A DNA stretch of 64,000 nucleotides, taken from NCBI GenBank assembly GCA_963714795.1, contig CAVQPS010000008.1, forward strand, positions 310,001-374,000. Direction: 5' to 3'. Below are positions 51,355 to 59,839 of this stretch, piece after piece; position 1 is the stretch's first letter, and each line of letters opens with the position of its first letter. The DNA is from DATIXJ01 sp963714795 (GTDB taxonomy: Bacteria > Bacteroidota > Ignavibacteria > UBA10030 > SZUA-254). The notes under the pieces were generated by a model. That model ran no database searches, was not told the DNA's origin, and saw nothing but the letters and a program-made list of their open reading frames with translations. The translations under genes were made by a program, and so were the position numbers.

Positions 51355-53058
51355 ATGATCGATCTTTTTGAGAAAATTATTCTTACCGTCAGTTTCGTTT
51401 TAGTCGATGTGATTTTATTATCATGTGCCGGACAAATCTATCCATCGGGAGGCCCGCCTGACACTACGCCGCCGGAAATTGTCGAATCATTGCCGTTACC
51501 CCGCACGCTGAATTTCCATCAACAGGAGGTTTCGTTTTCGTTCAGCAAATATGTCGATCGACGATCGGTTGAAGAATCGATTTTTTTCTCCCCATCGGTG
51601 GGGCAATTGACATTCGATTGGGGCAGCAAAGATGTAACGGTTCATTTTACCGATTCGCTCCGACCCCGCACGACCTACATTGTGACGCTGGGAACCGATC
51701 TGAGGGATATCCGGAATAACCGTTTGGCGCAGGCGTTTTCACTTCCGTTTTCTACCGGCAATGTGATCGATACCGCAAAAATCACCGGATCGGTATTCGA
51801 TCAGGATCCTGTTGGCGTGATGATTTTTGGTTATAAACTTGACGATCGTTTACCGGACACCCTGAATCCTTCTCACACGAAGCCGGATTATATCACACAA
51901 ACGGGAAAAGACGGAAAATTTATATTGCCGTATTTGGCATTCGGAACCTACCGGTTGATAGCGGTGCGCGATGAATACAAAAATCTTCTGTATGATCTTC
52001 AAACTGATCATTTTGGAACGTTTACTTCCGATGTCGTATTGACGCCGGTACATCCGATCTATCCCGGTGTGCAATTTCGTTTGAGCATTGAAGATACGTC
52101 GGCTCCGTTTCTTTCCAGTGCCAAAGCTCTCGATCAAAATCATGTCGTATTGAAATTCAGCCAGGGGATGGATGTCTCTTCGATAACAATCGATAGTATG
52201 ACGATTGTGGATACGCTCATGAATGCTCCGCTTTCCATTGTCAATCTTTCATTTACGGAACGGCCATCCCTTGAGGCGGAAGTTGTCACGGCCGAGCAAA
52301 AGAAAAATGCAGGATATCGTTTCATCCTCAACGGTGCACAGGATAGTGCCGGAAACAAGATGCATTTTCCGCATAATATCGGAGAATTTACGGGCAGTGC
52401 CGACCCCGATACGGCTAAACCGGTATTTGAAATTTCCGACCTGCACGATCAGAGTAAAGAAATTCCCATTGATGAGATATTTCATTTCCAATTTCAAAAA
52501 CCGGTCAAACAACAATCGTTTGAATCCGGCTTTGTCATGTTCGATACTGCTCTCGTCAAAGTGAAAGGACGTTTTGTCTGGTGGTTTTCCACCGCTGTTT
52601 CATTTGTGCCGCTCGAACCGCTCCGGTACGAAACAAATTACCGGCTCCGCGTCGTTTTGGATTCCATTCGGGATTATTCCGGAAATCATTTTTCCGATTC
52701 AACGTTGATGATCCGTTTCCAAACCGTGAATGAAAAAATATTGAGCAGTATTCGCGGTCAGATAACCGACGACCTTGCCGGAGCCAAAGGTACTCTGATC
52801 GTTACTGCGACAAATATTGCAGACCGAAAAATGAAACCGAGAACTATCGTGCTTCCGTCTCCCGGGAATTTTGAGATGGATGGATTGAAGGAAGGGCAGT
52901 ATACTTTTTTTGCATTTCGCGATGCGGATACCAACGGAATTTATTCTTGCGGCCGACCCTATCCGTTTGTGCCCTCGGAAAGATTTATTGTGTATCCTGA
53001 TACATTAAAACTTCGTGCGCGATGGCCGTTAGAAGGGTTGACAATCCGTTTGAAATGA
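51355..53058 (+). CDS. Lipoprotein with Ig-like (Big_5) domains
   Basis: A 567-residue surface or periplasmic lipoprotein: lipobox VILLSC with Cys at residue 24, then the Bacteroidota-type lead IYPSGGPPDTTPPEIVES. At least two Ig-like domains of the SbsA/Big_5 type follow (VSFSFSKYVDRRSVEES with FSPS, and FHFQFQKPVKQQSFESGF). Between them lies a carboxypeptidase-regulatory-like stretch (GKFILPYLAFGTYRLIAVRD), repeated near the C-terminus. Likely structural or adhesive; no enzymatic residues. It follows mltG by 45 bp. Confidence 0.75.
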   Translation: MIDLFEKIILTVSFVLVDVILLSCAGQIYPSGGPPDTTPPEIVESLPLPRTLNFHQQEVSFSFSKYVDRRSVEESIFFSPSVGQLTFDWGSKDVTVHFTDSLRPRTTYIVTLGTDLRDIRNNRLAQAFSLPFSTGNVIDTAKITGSVFDQDPVGVMIFGYKLDDRLPDTLNPSHTKPDYITQTGKDGKFILPYLAFGTYRLIAVRDEYKNLLYDLQTDHFGTFTSDVVLTPVHPIYPGVQFRLSIEDTSAPFLSSAKALDQNHVVLKFSQGMDVSSITIDSMTIVDTLMNAPLSIVNLSFTERPSLEAEVVTAEQKKNAGYRFILNGAQDSAGNKMHFPHNIGEFTGSADPDTAKPVFEISDLHDQSKEIPIDEIFHFQFQKPVKQQSFESGFVMFDTALVKVKGRFVWWFSTAVSFVPLEPLRYETNYRLRVVLDSIRDYSGNHFSDSTLMIRFQTVNEKILSSIRGQITDDLAGAKGTLIVTATNIADRKMKPRTIVLPSPGNFEMDGLKEGQYTFFAFRDADTNGIYSCGRPYPFVPSERFIVYPDTLKLRARWPLEGLTIRLK

Positions 53059-53061
53059 ACG

Positions 53062-53601
53062 TTACCGGCGTTGATCGAACGGTCGTTCCGGCTCGATGTC
53101 AATATCCGGAAATCTCGTGGGCGGATTTTTAATGACGTTGTCCGGGACGATCCACGCATCTGTATACCCGAGACCCGTCAGTTTTTTAAGAATCTGATTG
53201 GCGGAAGGGCGGTCGGCAAAATTTCCTACCCGGACTTTATAATACGGGACATCGTAAACGATATAAATCCAATCGTCCGGTAATAAACTTGAAAGACTGT
53301 CCCGCGTGCGATTTGCCTCGTCGATTTCCTGTGTGAACAACACCTGAACGCGAAATCCCGGAATGGTTTCCGGCAGGGCGGTCGAAACAACCGCCGATGC
53401 TACTAACGCATTGTGCCGGTCTTCTTCCCGTTGTTTCAATACCGTTACATCGGGATCATAATCGGACGGATTGAAGGTCGGTTCGTACGCAGCCAGGAAT
53501 TCCCGCAAGGTATAATCGTGTACTTCGGTATTGGAAACCTCTTTTGATCCCGAACATCCCCAGACCATAAAACTTCCGAGAAGAAAAAGGAGATACCGCA
53601 T
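53062..53601 (-). CDS. SPOR-domain lipoprotein
   Basis: A 179-residue protein with lipobox FMVWGC and a C-terminal SPOR-like domain (GFRVQVLFTQEIDEANRTRDSL, then YYKVRVGNFADRPSANQILK), which binds denuded septal peptidoglycan glycans. ATG 53601 is chosen because the lipoprotein signal starts there; the longer frame to 53688 overlaps the upstream gene. It starts 1 bp after the stop of a second SPOR lipoprotein, so the pair is co-expressed. Confidence 0.82.
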   Translation of the reverse strand: MRYLLFLLGSFMVWGCSGSKEVSNTEVHDYTLREFLAAYEPTFNPSDYDPDVTVLKQREEDRHNALVASAVVSTALPETIPGFRVQVLFTQEIDEANRTRDSLSSLLPDDWIYIVYDVPYYKVRVGNFADRPSANQILKKLTGLGYTDAWIVPDNVIKNPPTRFPDIDIEPERPFDQRR

Positions 53602-53602
53602 T

Positions 53603-54265
53603 TTATTTTTTGGAATTATCCCGAACCCATGCATGATCATAATCATTCGGATATTGTTGCTCCATTTGATCGCGGAATTTCCGTGCATCGTCCTTTGTAC
53701 TGAAGTTCCCGATAACTATTTTGTAGGAATTATCGCTTTTATCGAGAAAGAAATACACGGGCTGTGTAAACCGTTCTTTGGCAAGAGCAACAATACGGCC
53801 GGCATTTTCCGGCATTTTAAACGAACCGATCTGCACGGAGAAATTTCCATTCGGTATTGAATCTGCTGACGCCGCCTGCGTGTTGTAAAGAGGTCGTTCG
53901 GTGTTTTGTTTGTTGACATTGACGGTATCGACTCTGCCCGTCACCCCCTGACCATCGCTGGCAAACGTCGCTCTGATGGAATGATCGTACGCAATATTAT
54001 TGAATGTATAGGTGGATACAGCTCCCACCGGCATTCCGTCTACAAATACACTGTCAACATGATATCCGGCCACCGGAGTGATTGTGTATGTAATATTTGA
54101 GCCTTTGATTACGTTGGTCGAACCTTGCGGTGAAATTATTCCGTTTATTCCCGATGAAGCAGTGATGAGTTGAGACGCCTTTTGAGATTCTTCCGATGAT
54201 GAACATCCCCAAAAGATTCCCGCGAGGGCGATCATGGTCAGGAAAAGTACATGGTTGAATTTCAT
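53603..54265 (-). CDS. Lipoprotein with InlB-type repeat and SPOR domain
   Basis: A 220-residue lipoprotein (lipobox IFWGC). Residues about 35-110 match a divergent InlB-like repeat: ITASSGINGIISPQGS, ITYTITPVAGYHVDSVFVDG, and TFNNIAYDHSIRATFA. The C-terminal half is a SPOR domain (NFSVQIGSFKMPENAGRIVA, then SYKIVIGNFSTKDDARKF). A cell-wall-binding module fused to a surface-type repeat is unusual. AAGAGAAC precedes ATG 54265; the longer frame to 54466 runs into deoC and is rejected. Confidence 0.82.
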   Translation of the reverse strand: MKFNHVLFLTMIALAGIFWGCSSSEESQKASQLITASSGINGIISPQGSTNVIKGSNITYTITPVAGYHVDSVFVDGMPVGAVSTYTFNNIAYDHSIRATFASDGQGVTGRVDTVNVNKQNTERPLYNTQAASADSIPNGNFSVQIGSFKMPENAGRIVALAKERFTQPVYFFLDKSDNSYKIVIGNFSTKDDARKFRDQMEQQYPNDYDHAWVRDNSKK

Positions 54266-54290
54266 ATTGTTCTCTTTTAAAAAATGATCA

Positions 54291-55187
54291 TTAATACGGC
54301 TGACCCGTTTTTGTTTGTTCTTTCGATTTTTCTGCACCATCCGGTGTGACAATCTTGACACTTGCGCTTGCACCGATACGATCGGCGCCGCTGGCAACCA
54401 TTGCCAGTGCGTCTTCCCGTGTTCGCACACCGCCGGAAGCTTTAATACCCATTGCCGTCCCGACAACTTTCCGCATCAGCGCAATATCGCCGACGGTAGC
54501 ACCACCTTTTGAAAACCCTGTCGATGTTTTCACAAAATCCGCTCCGGCATGTTTTGCCAGCAGGCATGCCTTTACTTTTTCTTCGTCGGTGAGTAATGCC
54601 GTTTCCAGTATCACTTTGGTCAGTGCCCCGTAACGGCGTGCCGTTGTCACGACAGCAAAAATGTCATTCTCAACATATTCATATTCGAGGGACTTCAGCA
54701 TGCCGATATTGATGACCATATCCACTTCTCTCGCACCATCCCGAAGCGCGTGTTCTGCTTCAAATGCTTTCGATTGTGTCGATGTGGCACCAAGCGGGAA
54801 ACCGATGACCGTACATACTTTGACGGATGTATCCCGTAAAAGTTTTGCACACAGTGAAACGTAGGAAGGGTTGATACAGACGCTGGCAAATGAAAACTTT
54901 TTCGCCTCGTGGCACAGCTTCGTAATTTCTTCTTTCGTCGCTTCGGGTTTCAATAATGTGTGATCGATCATTCCGGCAAGTTCGGTTTCGATTCCGCCGG
55001 CCGCATCGATACCGATGCCGGCCGTAACGCGAGAAGCGCCATGATGAACAATGTTTTTAACGCCTTCTTTATTGTGAATGACGCACAATCCGTCACTGCA
55101 TGTCCCGTCGGAACAACAGGTATGCCTTTCATTCGGTTTTTTTTGCAAAACCGAACGGACGATATGGTCAATCTCCTTTTGATACAT
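54291..55187 (-). CDS. deoC: Deoxyribose-phosphate aldolase with N-terminal extension
   Basis: A 298-residue class I aldolase, some 70 residues longer than common DeoC. The catalytic core is complete: Asp156 (DMVINIG), Schiff-base Lys220 (DFVKTSTGF) and Lys249 (GIKASGGVR). It cleaves deoxyribose-5-phosphate to glyceraldehyde-3-phosphate and acetaldehyde. The extension starts with an amphipathic helix, YQKEIDHIVRSVLQKK, resembling encapsulation peptides of bacterial microcompartment enzymes, and then has four cysteines in CCSDGTCSDGLC (24, 25, 30, 35). No shell-protein gene lies in the window, so targeting is inference. The upstream region has a promoter-like element and a set of spaced boxes. 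Confidence 0.92.
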   Translation of the reverse strand: MYQKEIDHIVRSVLQKKPNERHTCCSDGTCSDGLCVIHNKEGVKNIVHHGASRVTAGIGIDAAGGIETELAGMIDHTLLKPEATKEEITKLCHEAKKFSFASVCINPSYVSLCAKLLRDTSVKVCTVIGFPLGATSTQSKAFEAEHALRDGAREVDMVINIGMLKSLEYEYVENDIFAVVTTARRYGALTKVILETALLTDEEKVKACLLAKHAGADFVKTSTGFSKGGATVGDIALMRKVVGTAMGIKASGGVRTREDALAMVASGADRIGASASVKIVTPDGAEKSKEQTKTGQPY

Positions 55188-55225
55188 ATATTACCGTAAT
55201 TGTTGAATTTGTTACTATTTTAATC

Positions 55226-55253
55226 AATATACGACTTTACTCAAAAAAAACAA
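55226..55253 (-). promoter_or_regulatory. Possible promoter of deoC
   Basis: Minus strand TTGTTT (55253-55248), 16-bp spacer, TATATT (55231-55226), about 40 bp before the deoC start. Confidence 0.4.
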
Positions 55254-55298
55254 ATGCTCCAAGTTGAAATAAGTGCTCCCGTTGAAAAATCGGAGCAC
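55254..55298. promoter_or_regulatory. Three evenly spaced boxes between divergent deoC and porQ-like genes
   Basis: ATGCTCC (55254), GTGCTCC (55273) and the inverted GGAGCAC (55292) each lie 19 bp apart. Boxes 1 and 2 share following GTTGAAA, so they form a direct repeat; boxes 2 and 3 form an 8-bp hairpin. They abut the -35 of the deoC promoter and lie upstream of the porQ-side promoter. A regulator-binding array is the likely meaning. Confidence 0.5.
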
Positions 55299-55333
55299 AA
55301 TGGCTAACTTTTCGTTAATAATGTCTGTTTTTC

Positions 55334-55362
55334 TTGAATTTTATATGATTATTATTTAGATT
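55334..55362 (+). promoter_or_regulatory. Predicted promoter of the PorQ-like gene
   Basis: TTGAAT (55334-55339), 17-bp spacer, TAGATT (55357-55362), 38 bp before ATG 55400. Confidence 0.4.
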
Positions 55363-55399
55363 GAATTTATAAATTTATCTTACAGTTAAATTACCGGTC

Positions 55400-56344
55400 A
55401 TGGAAATCATCGCACGACGCTGTTTAATATTATTGACAATTTTTATCGCAATGACACTTTCCCTTTTTGCGCAGGGAACGACCGTATACGATTTCCTTTT
55501 GAATGACGTCGGGGCAAGAGCCGCAGCACTCGGCGGAAGCTTTGTGAGTTCGACGGATGATCCGAATTTAATTTTTTATAACCCCGCAGGTCTTGCGACG
55601 CTTTCGACGAGCCGGTTTTCGGCCGGATTTTTTAAACACCTGCTCGACATTAATGCCGGATACGTAAGTTATGGAACCGAAATTCCTCACTTCGGCTTTG
55701 TCGGTGCCGGGGTGAATTATATGAACTACGGTGATTTTCCGCGGACCGGTGAAGAGGGTGAAGACTTAGGTACATTCAGTGCCGGCGAACTTGCCGTTTC
55801 CATCGGTTACGCCGGTGAGTTGCAACACGGACTAACATACGGATTGAATGCAAAATATATTTACTCATCTATTGCCGAAGTACATTCATCAGGCGTTGCT
55901 GTCGATTTGGGAACCCAATATGTGGTGGTGCCGAACCGTTTCATACTGGGTGCGAGCGTTCTCAATCTCGGCACCCAACTCAATCCGTACGTTACGACGA
56001 GAGAAGATCTTCCGCTGGATGTCACCATCGGCGCTTCCGTGTATCCGGAACATCTTCCGGCGGCAATTATGGTGAACTTTCATAAATTGAATCAGAGTCA
56101 GGATAACTTCGGACAGCATTTCACACCGTTTTCCGTCGGTGTCGAGTTTACTGCGAGCCCGAATGTACAACTCCGTTTCGGGTACAATAACGAACAGCAT
56201 CAGGATATGGAAATTGATTCGAGTGCCGGGCTTGCGGGGTTTTCAATCGGGTTGGGAATTCTCACCGGCAGTTATAACATCGATTATGCATTCACATCGT
56301 ACGGAAAGATCGGCGGCGTTCACCGCATCAGCGTCGCATTGTAA
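55400..56344 (+). CDS. PorV/PorQ-family outer-membrane protein
   Basis: A 314-residue barrel protein: signal peptide (LLTIFIAMTLSLFAQ), then the family start DVGARAAALGGSFVSSTDDPNLIFYNPAGLA, which marks PorV/PorQ-like proteins, and regular beta strands to the end (GVHRISVAL). Here the stretch is quoted as GARAAALGG and NPAGLA. In type IX secretion PorQ and PorV form parts of the outer-membrane attachment machinery; other members of the family have general roles. No other T9SS gene is visible in this window. Signature YNPAGLA is clear. Confidence 0.82.
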   Translation: MEIIARRCLILLTIFIAMTLSLFAQGTTVYDFLLNDVGARAAALGGSFVSSTDDPNLIFYNPAGLATLSTSRFSAGFFKHLLDINAGYVSYGTEIPHFGFVGAGVNYMNYGDFPRTGEEGEDLGTFSAGELAVSIGYAGELQHGLTYGLNAKYIYSSIAEVHSSGVAVDLGTQYVVVPNRFILGASVLNLGTQLNPYVTTREDLPLDVTIGASVYPEHLPAAIMVNFHKLNQSQDNFGQHFTPFSVGVEFTASPNVQLRFGYNNEQHQDMEIDSSAGLAGFSIGLGILTGSYNIDYAFTSYGKIGGVHRISVAL

Positions 56345-56347
56345 ATC

Positions 56348-57091
56348 TTACAGAATAAATCCTCTCAGCAATTCCTTGCTGATATAAAATAACAGCATTC
56401 CCCCGAAGACAATCAACGGTGTAATACGATTGCCGGAACGATTGATTTCCGGAATTAAATCGCTGGCACCGACATAGATGGAAGCTCCGGCCGAAAATGC
56501 AAATGCTATTCCGATTACTTCCGCATTGATGCGGGCAAGAAAGAAAACAATAACGATGCCGAGCATCGTTGCGACCCCGATCGCAACCGAAGCAATGAAT
56601 GCATTTTTTTTCGGCTGACTGGCGGCGAGCATGATGGACGCAATGGTGAGGCCTTCCGGTAATTTATGAAGGAAGATCGCCGTGAAGATGAGTAAGCCGA
56701 TTGCAAAATTATATTGCATGCCCGCGGAAATCGAAACGCCGTCGAAAAAAGCATGGACAAACAATCCTGCGAACGCCGAAAGACTTGCGGTTTTCGAAAG
56801 CATGACGTCGGAATGCGTTTCTTCGCCGAAATGAAAATGCCCGACAATGGTGTGCTCGAAAAAATGGAGAAAGCCGAACCCCAAAATAATATAGAGCGAC
56901 GCTTTGCTGCCGAGAAGTTGTATGCTTTCCGGCATCAATTCAAAAAATACGAGAGCAAGAAGAAATCCGGCGCTGAGTGCCAGTAAATATTCCTGCACCA
57001 GTTTCGGCCAGTGTTTACGGAGGATGACGAGCGTGCCGCCGAGAATTTCTGCACCGGAGGCCATCAAGCCGAAAAGTATGATTGTCAGCAT
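56348..57091 (-). CDS. ZIP-family metal transporter
   Basis: A 247-residue protein with about 8 helices. The two metal-binding helices are visible as HAFFDGVSISAG and HKLPEGLTIASI, matching helices 4 and 5 of ZIP proteins; a His-rich loop (EHTIVGHFHFGEETH) precedes them. ZIPs import zinc, iron or other divalent cations. It ends 3 bp from the convergent PorQ-like gene and starts 10 bp after the TPR gene. Confidence 0.9.
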   Translation of the reverse strand: MLTIILFGLMASGAEILGGTLVILRKHWPKLVQEYLLALSAGFLLALVFFELMPESIQLLGSKASLYIILGFGFLHFFEHTIVGHFHFGEETHSDVMLSKTASLSAFAGLFVHAFFDGVSISAGMQYNFAIGLLIFTAIFLHKLPEGLTIASIMLAASQPKKNAFIASVAIGVATMLGIVIVFFLARINAEVIGIAFAFSAGASIYVGASDLIPEINRSGNRITPLIVFGGMLLFYISKELLRGFIL

Positions 57092-57101
57092 GCAGCAGTC
57101 C

Positions 57102-58262
57102 TCACGGTTTTTGGTACGGCGAAGTTAAGTATTGGTCTGCTTGTTTGTGCGCATCAAAAATATCTTTCATCTTCAGCACTTTGTTATATTGCGTTATCGC
57201 CAGATCACGTTTCTTTTGAATGTCATAAATCATTCCGATGCGAAGATTCGTGAGTGTCATGAAACCGGAAATTTCACTCGCATCGAGTGTTCGTGAAAGT
57301 CTGTCGGATTCATAAAAATATTCCAGAGCACGATCGTTCTGTCCGGCTTGCATTTCATATAAACCAAGATAGTAATCTGCTTCCCGGGTCGCCACGGAAT
57401 CGTATCCCAGCCGGTGTTTGTTGACACGATCCAGTATCTCCAGATAGACGCGATGCGTTTCATCCCAATTGCCGGCGGCAGCATAGCTTCGACCCACATA
57501 TTTATGAAAGATAACATTATTCGGAAATTCCGAATAGAGTTTCAATGCCAGTATAAGCGCGTCGCCGTATGATCGCTCGATTGTTTGCAATGCAACGAGA
57601 AGAAAATATGTCGCCTCGGTATTTGCATAGCGGGCTTTCTCCGAAGCGGTTCGCAATTCTTTCAGTCCTTTCGTACGATTGCCTTTCGGAAAAAAAATCA
57701 TGAACGGCTTGACAAACGGATATTGTTCCGGGACGACGGCGGCATAATAATTATAAATGCCGATGCCGAGGAGAATGTCGTTATTTTCCGGTGCGAGTTT
57801 GTATGCTTTTTGAACGATCGGCAGAGCTTCACGCCCGGCATTTGCGGCTTTCACCCAGTCCTCGCGGTTTGCATATAACCTTCCCTGAAAACCGAGGGCG
57901 CCGCCTTTGAAGAATAATGCGGTAACATCATTGTCATCGGCATCAAGTCTCTTGTCGCACATGTCGATGACGCGGTCCAATTCCGAAAGAAATCGTTCGT
58001 CGTGCGACGTGTTGTTGATATCGATGACGATTTTCCACCAATCAATCATGGCGAGAAAAAAATATCCGGCGGGATGATCGGGCCGGGATTTGACGACCTG
58101 TTGAAATTCCGCCTTTGCGCTGTCGAATGTTAAATTGTAGACGTGGTGAATGCCTCTGATAATACGCGCATCGTTGACCGAATCCCCGATCCACTGTGCC
58201 TGCACAAAGTGAGTGGAGCAAACAATGAGCAAAACAAAAAAAAGAAGGTGCAATGATTTCAA
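57102..58262 (-). CDS. Secreted TPR-repeat protein
   Basis: About 386 residues: signal peptide (LHLLFFVLLIVCSTHFVQAQ), then TPR-like helices throughout (FDSAKAEFQQVVKSRPDHPAG, QKAYKLAPENNDILLGIGIY, and repeats to DLAITQYNKVLKMKD). Such proteins act as periplasmic scaffolds. The start is uncertain: TTG 58262 has AAGGG upstream and begins directly at the signal peptide, while the open frame extends to a TTG at 58301. It is followed by the ZIP gene. Confidence 0.78.
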   Translation of the reverse strand: MKSLHLLFFVLLIVCSTHFVQAQWIGDSVNDARIIRGIHHVYNLTFDSAKAEFQQVVKSRPDHPAGYFFLAMIDWWKIVIDINNTSHDERFLSELDRVIDMCDKRLDADDNDVTALFFKGGALGFQGRLYANREDWVKAANAGREALPIVQKAYKLAPENNDILLGIGIYNYYAAVVPEQYPFVKPFMIFFPKGNRTKGLKELRTASEKARYANTEATYFLLVALQTIERSYGDALILALKLYSEFPNNVIFHKYVGRSYAAAGNWDETHRVYLEILDRVNKHRLGYDSVATREADYYLGLYEMQAGQNDRALEYFYESDRLSRTLDASEISGFMTLTNLRIGMIYDIQKKRDLAITQYNKVLKMKDIFDAHKQADQYLTSPYQKP

Positions 58263-58343
58263 CCAAGAATCCCTTAAAAAAATCGCCACGCCTGCAATCA
58301 ATGAGCGTGACGAATGTATGATTGATCCAATGAAAACAGAAAA

Positions 58344-59819
58344 TTATGCAGCGGATAATCTTGACATAAGATAGGAAAGTAGTTTGTCAGTCGCAATTCT
58401 TTCCTGTTTCATCGAATCCCGTTCACGGACGGTGACGGACTGATCCTGCAATGTTTGTGAATCGACGGTGATGCAGAATGGTGTTCCAATCTCATCCTGC
58501 CGCCGGTACCTGCGCCCGACTGCGCCGCTGTCGTCATAAAAGACACGCATGTGCGGGCGGAGCTCCGCTTCGATATTGCGTGCAAGCTCCGGCATCCCGT
58601 CGCGGTTGACGAGCGGGAATATTGCCGCTTTGATCGGCGCGAGGTTCGGATGGAATTTCATCACGACGCGCGTTTCCATCTGTCCTTCTGCCGACGGTGC
58701 TTCTTCTTCCGCATACGCGTTCACCAAAAATGCCATAAACGATCTGCTTGCTCCTGCCGATGTTTCGATGATGTAGGGAATGAATTTTTCCTTTGTCTCT
58801 TCATCGAAATACTTCATATTCTTGCCGGAAAATTGTTCGTGCCGCGATAGATCGAAGTCGGTGCGGTTGTGGACTCCTTCGATTTCACCCCACCCGAACG
58901 GAAATTTGAATTCGATGTCGTACGCGTTCTTTGCGTAGTGTGCGAGCTTGTTCGGTTCATGCTGATGCCACTGGAGCTTTTCTTTCGGCATGCCGAGCGA
59001 GATGAACCAGTTCATCCGCTGTTCGCGCCAGTACTCGAAATGCTGATCGTCGGTGCCTGGTTTGCAGAAGAATTGCATTTCCATCTGCTCGAATTCCCGC
59101 GTGCGGAAGAGAAAGTTTTTCGTGTTGATTTCGTTCCGGAATGCTTTCCCGATCTGCGCAATGCCAAACGGCAGTTTCTGCCGCGACGCCGCCTGCACGT
59201 TCAGGAAATTCACGAAAATTCCCTGTGCGGTTTCCGGCCGCAGGTAGACGACATTGCTCGAATCTTCCACCGGTCCGACAAATGTTTTGAACATGAGATT
59301 AAATTTTCTTGCTTCAGTAAACGTTCCTTTGTTGCCGCAATTCGGACAGCTTAGTGCGATGAGTACCGAAGCAGTCGAAGTCTCCGATAATTTTTTGAAT
59401 TCTTCAGCAATAACTTCATCTTTTTGCTGACCTTGAAACTTTGCCGGTTCCAATTCCCGCAAAACATCTTTTTGTTTCTTGATCGATAATTCATCAAAAA
59501 GAATGTCGAGGCGGTAACGGGACTTGCACTGTTTGCAATCCACCATCGGATCGGTGAAATTTTCGACGTGCCCCGAAGCTTCCCACGTCCGCGGATGCAT
59601 CAGGATTGCCGCATCGATGCCTTCGATGTTGCTGCGGTATGTCATCGACTTCCACCAGGCGTCTTTGATATTGCGCAGAAGTTCGACTCCTAACGGACCG
59701 TAGTCCCACGCGCCGTTTAAGCCGCCGTATATTTCCGATGATTGGAAGACAAATCCTCGCCGCTTGCACAGCGAGACGAGTTTTTCCATAAGTTGTGTTT
59801 CAGTATTCGGTTTTGCCAT
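58344..59819 (-). CDS. glyS: Glycyl-tRNA synthetase (alpha2 type)
   Basis: A 491-residue class II aminoacyl-tRNA synthetase of the single-chain alpha2 type, distinct from the alpha2beta2 enzyme of many bacteria. Marks: SSEIYGGLNGAWDYGPLG at the start, the zinc-like cysteines CKQCKSRYRLD and CPNCGNKGTF, motif 2 GIAQIGKAFRNEINTKNFLFR, and motif 3 GASRSFMAFL. It charges tRNA-Gly. The gene follows the frameshifted lipoprotein by 21 bp on the same strand. Confidence 0.96.
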   Translation of the reverse strand: MAKPNTETQLMEKLVSLCKRRGFVFQSSEIYGGLNGAWDYGPLGVELLRNIKDAWWKSMTYRSNIEGIDAAILMHPRTWEASGHVENFTDPMVDCKQCKSRYRLDILFDELSIKKQKDVLRELEPAKFQGQQKDEVIAEEFKKLSETSTASVLIALSCPNCGNKGTFTEARKFNLMFKTFVGPVEDSSNVVYLRPETAQGIFVNFLNVQAASRQKLPFGIAQIGKAFRNEINTKNFLFRTREFEQMEMQFFCKPGTDDQHFEYWREQRMNWFISLGMPKEKLQWHQHEPNKLAHYAKNAYDIEFKFPFGWGEIEGVHNRTDFDLSRHEQFSGKNMKYFDEETKEKFIPYIIETSAGASRSFMAFLVNAYAEEEAPSAEGQMETRVVMKFHPNLAPIKAAIFPLVNRDGMPELARNIEAELRPHMRVFYDDSGAVGRRYRRQDEIGTPFCITVDSQTLQDQSVTVRERDSMKQERIATDKLLSYLMSRLSAA

Positions 59820-59839
59820 AAGTTTTTTAAAAAAGTGTG

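Noticed and set aside
55254..55298. Transcription attenuator of deoC
   Set aside because: A hairpin plus an eight-T run exist on the minus strand, but the T-run forms part of the likely deoC promoter, so the repeats are upstream of the transcript. A binding-site array is preferred.
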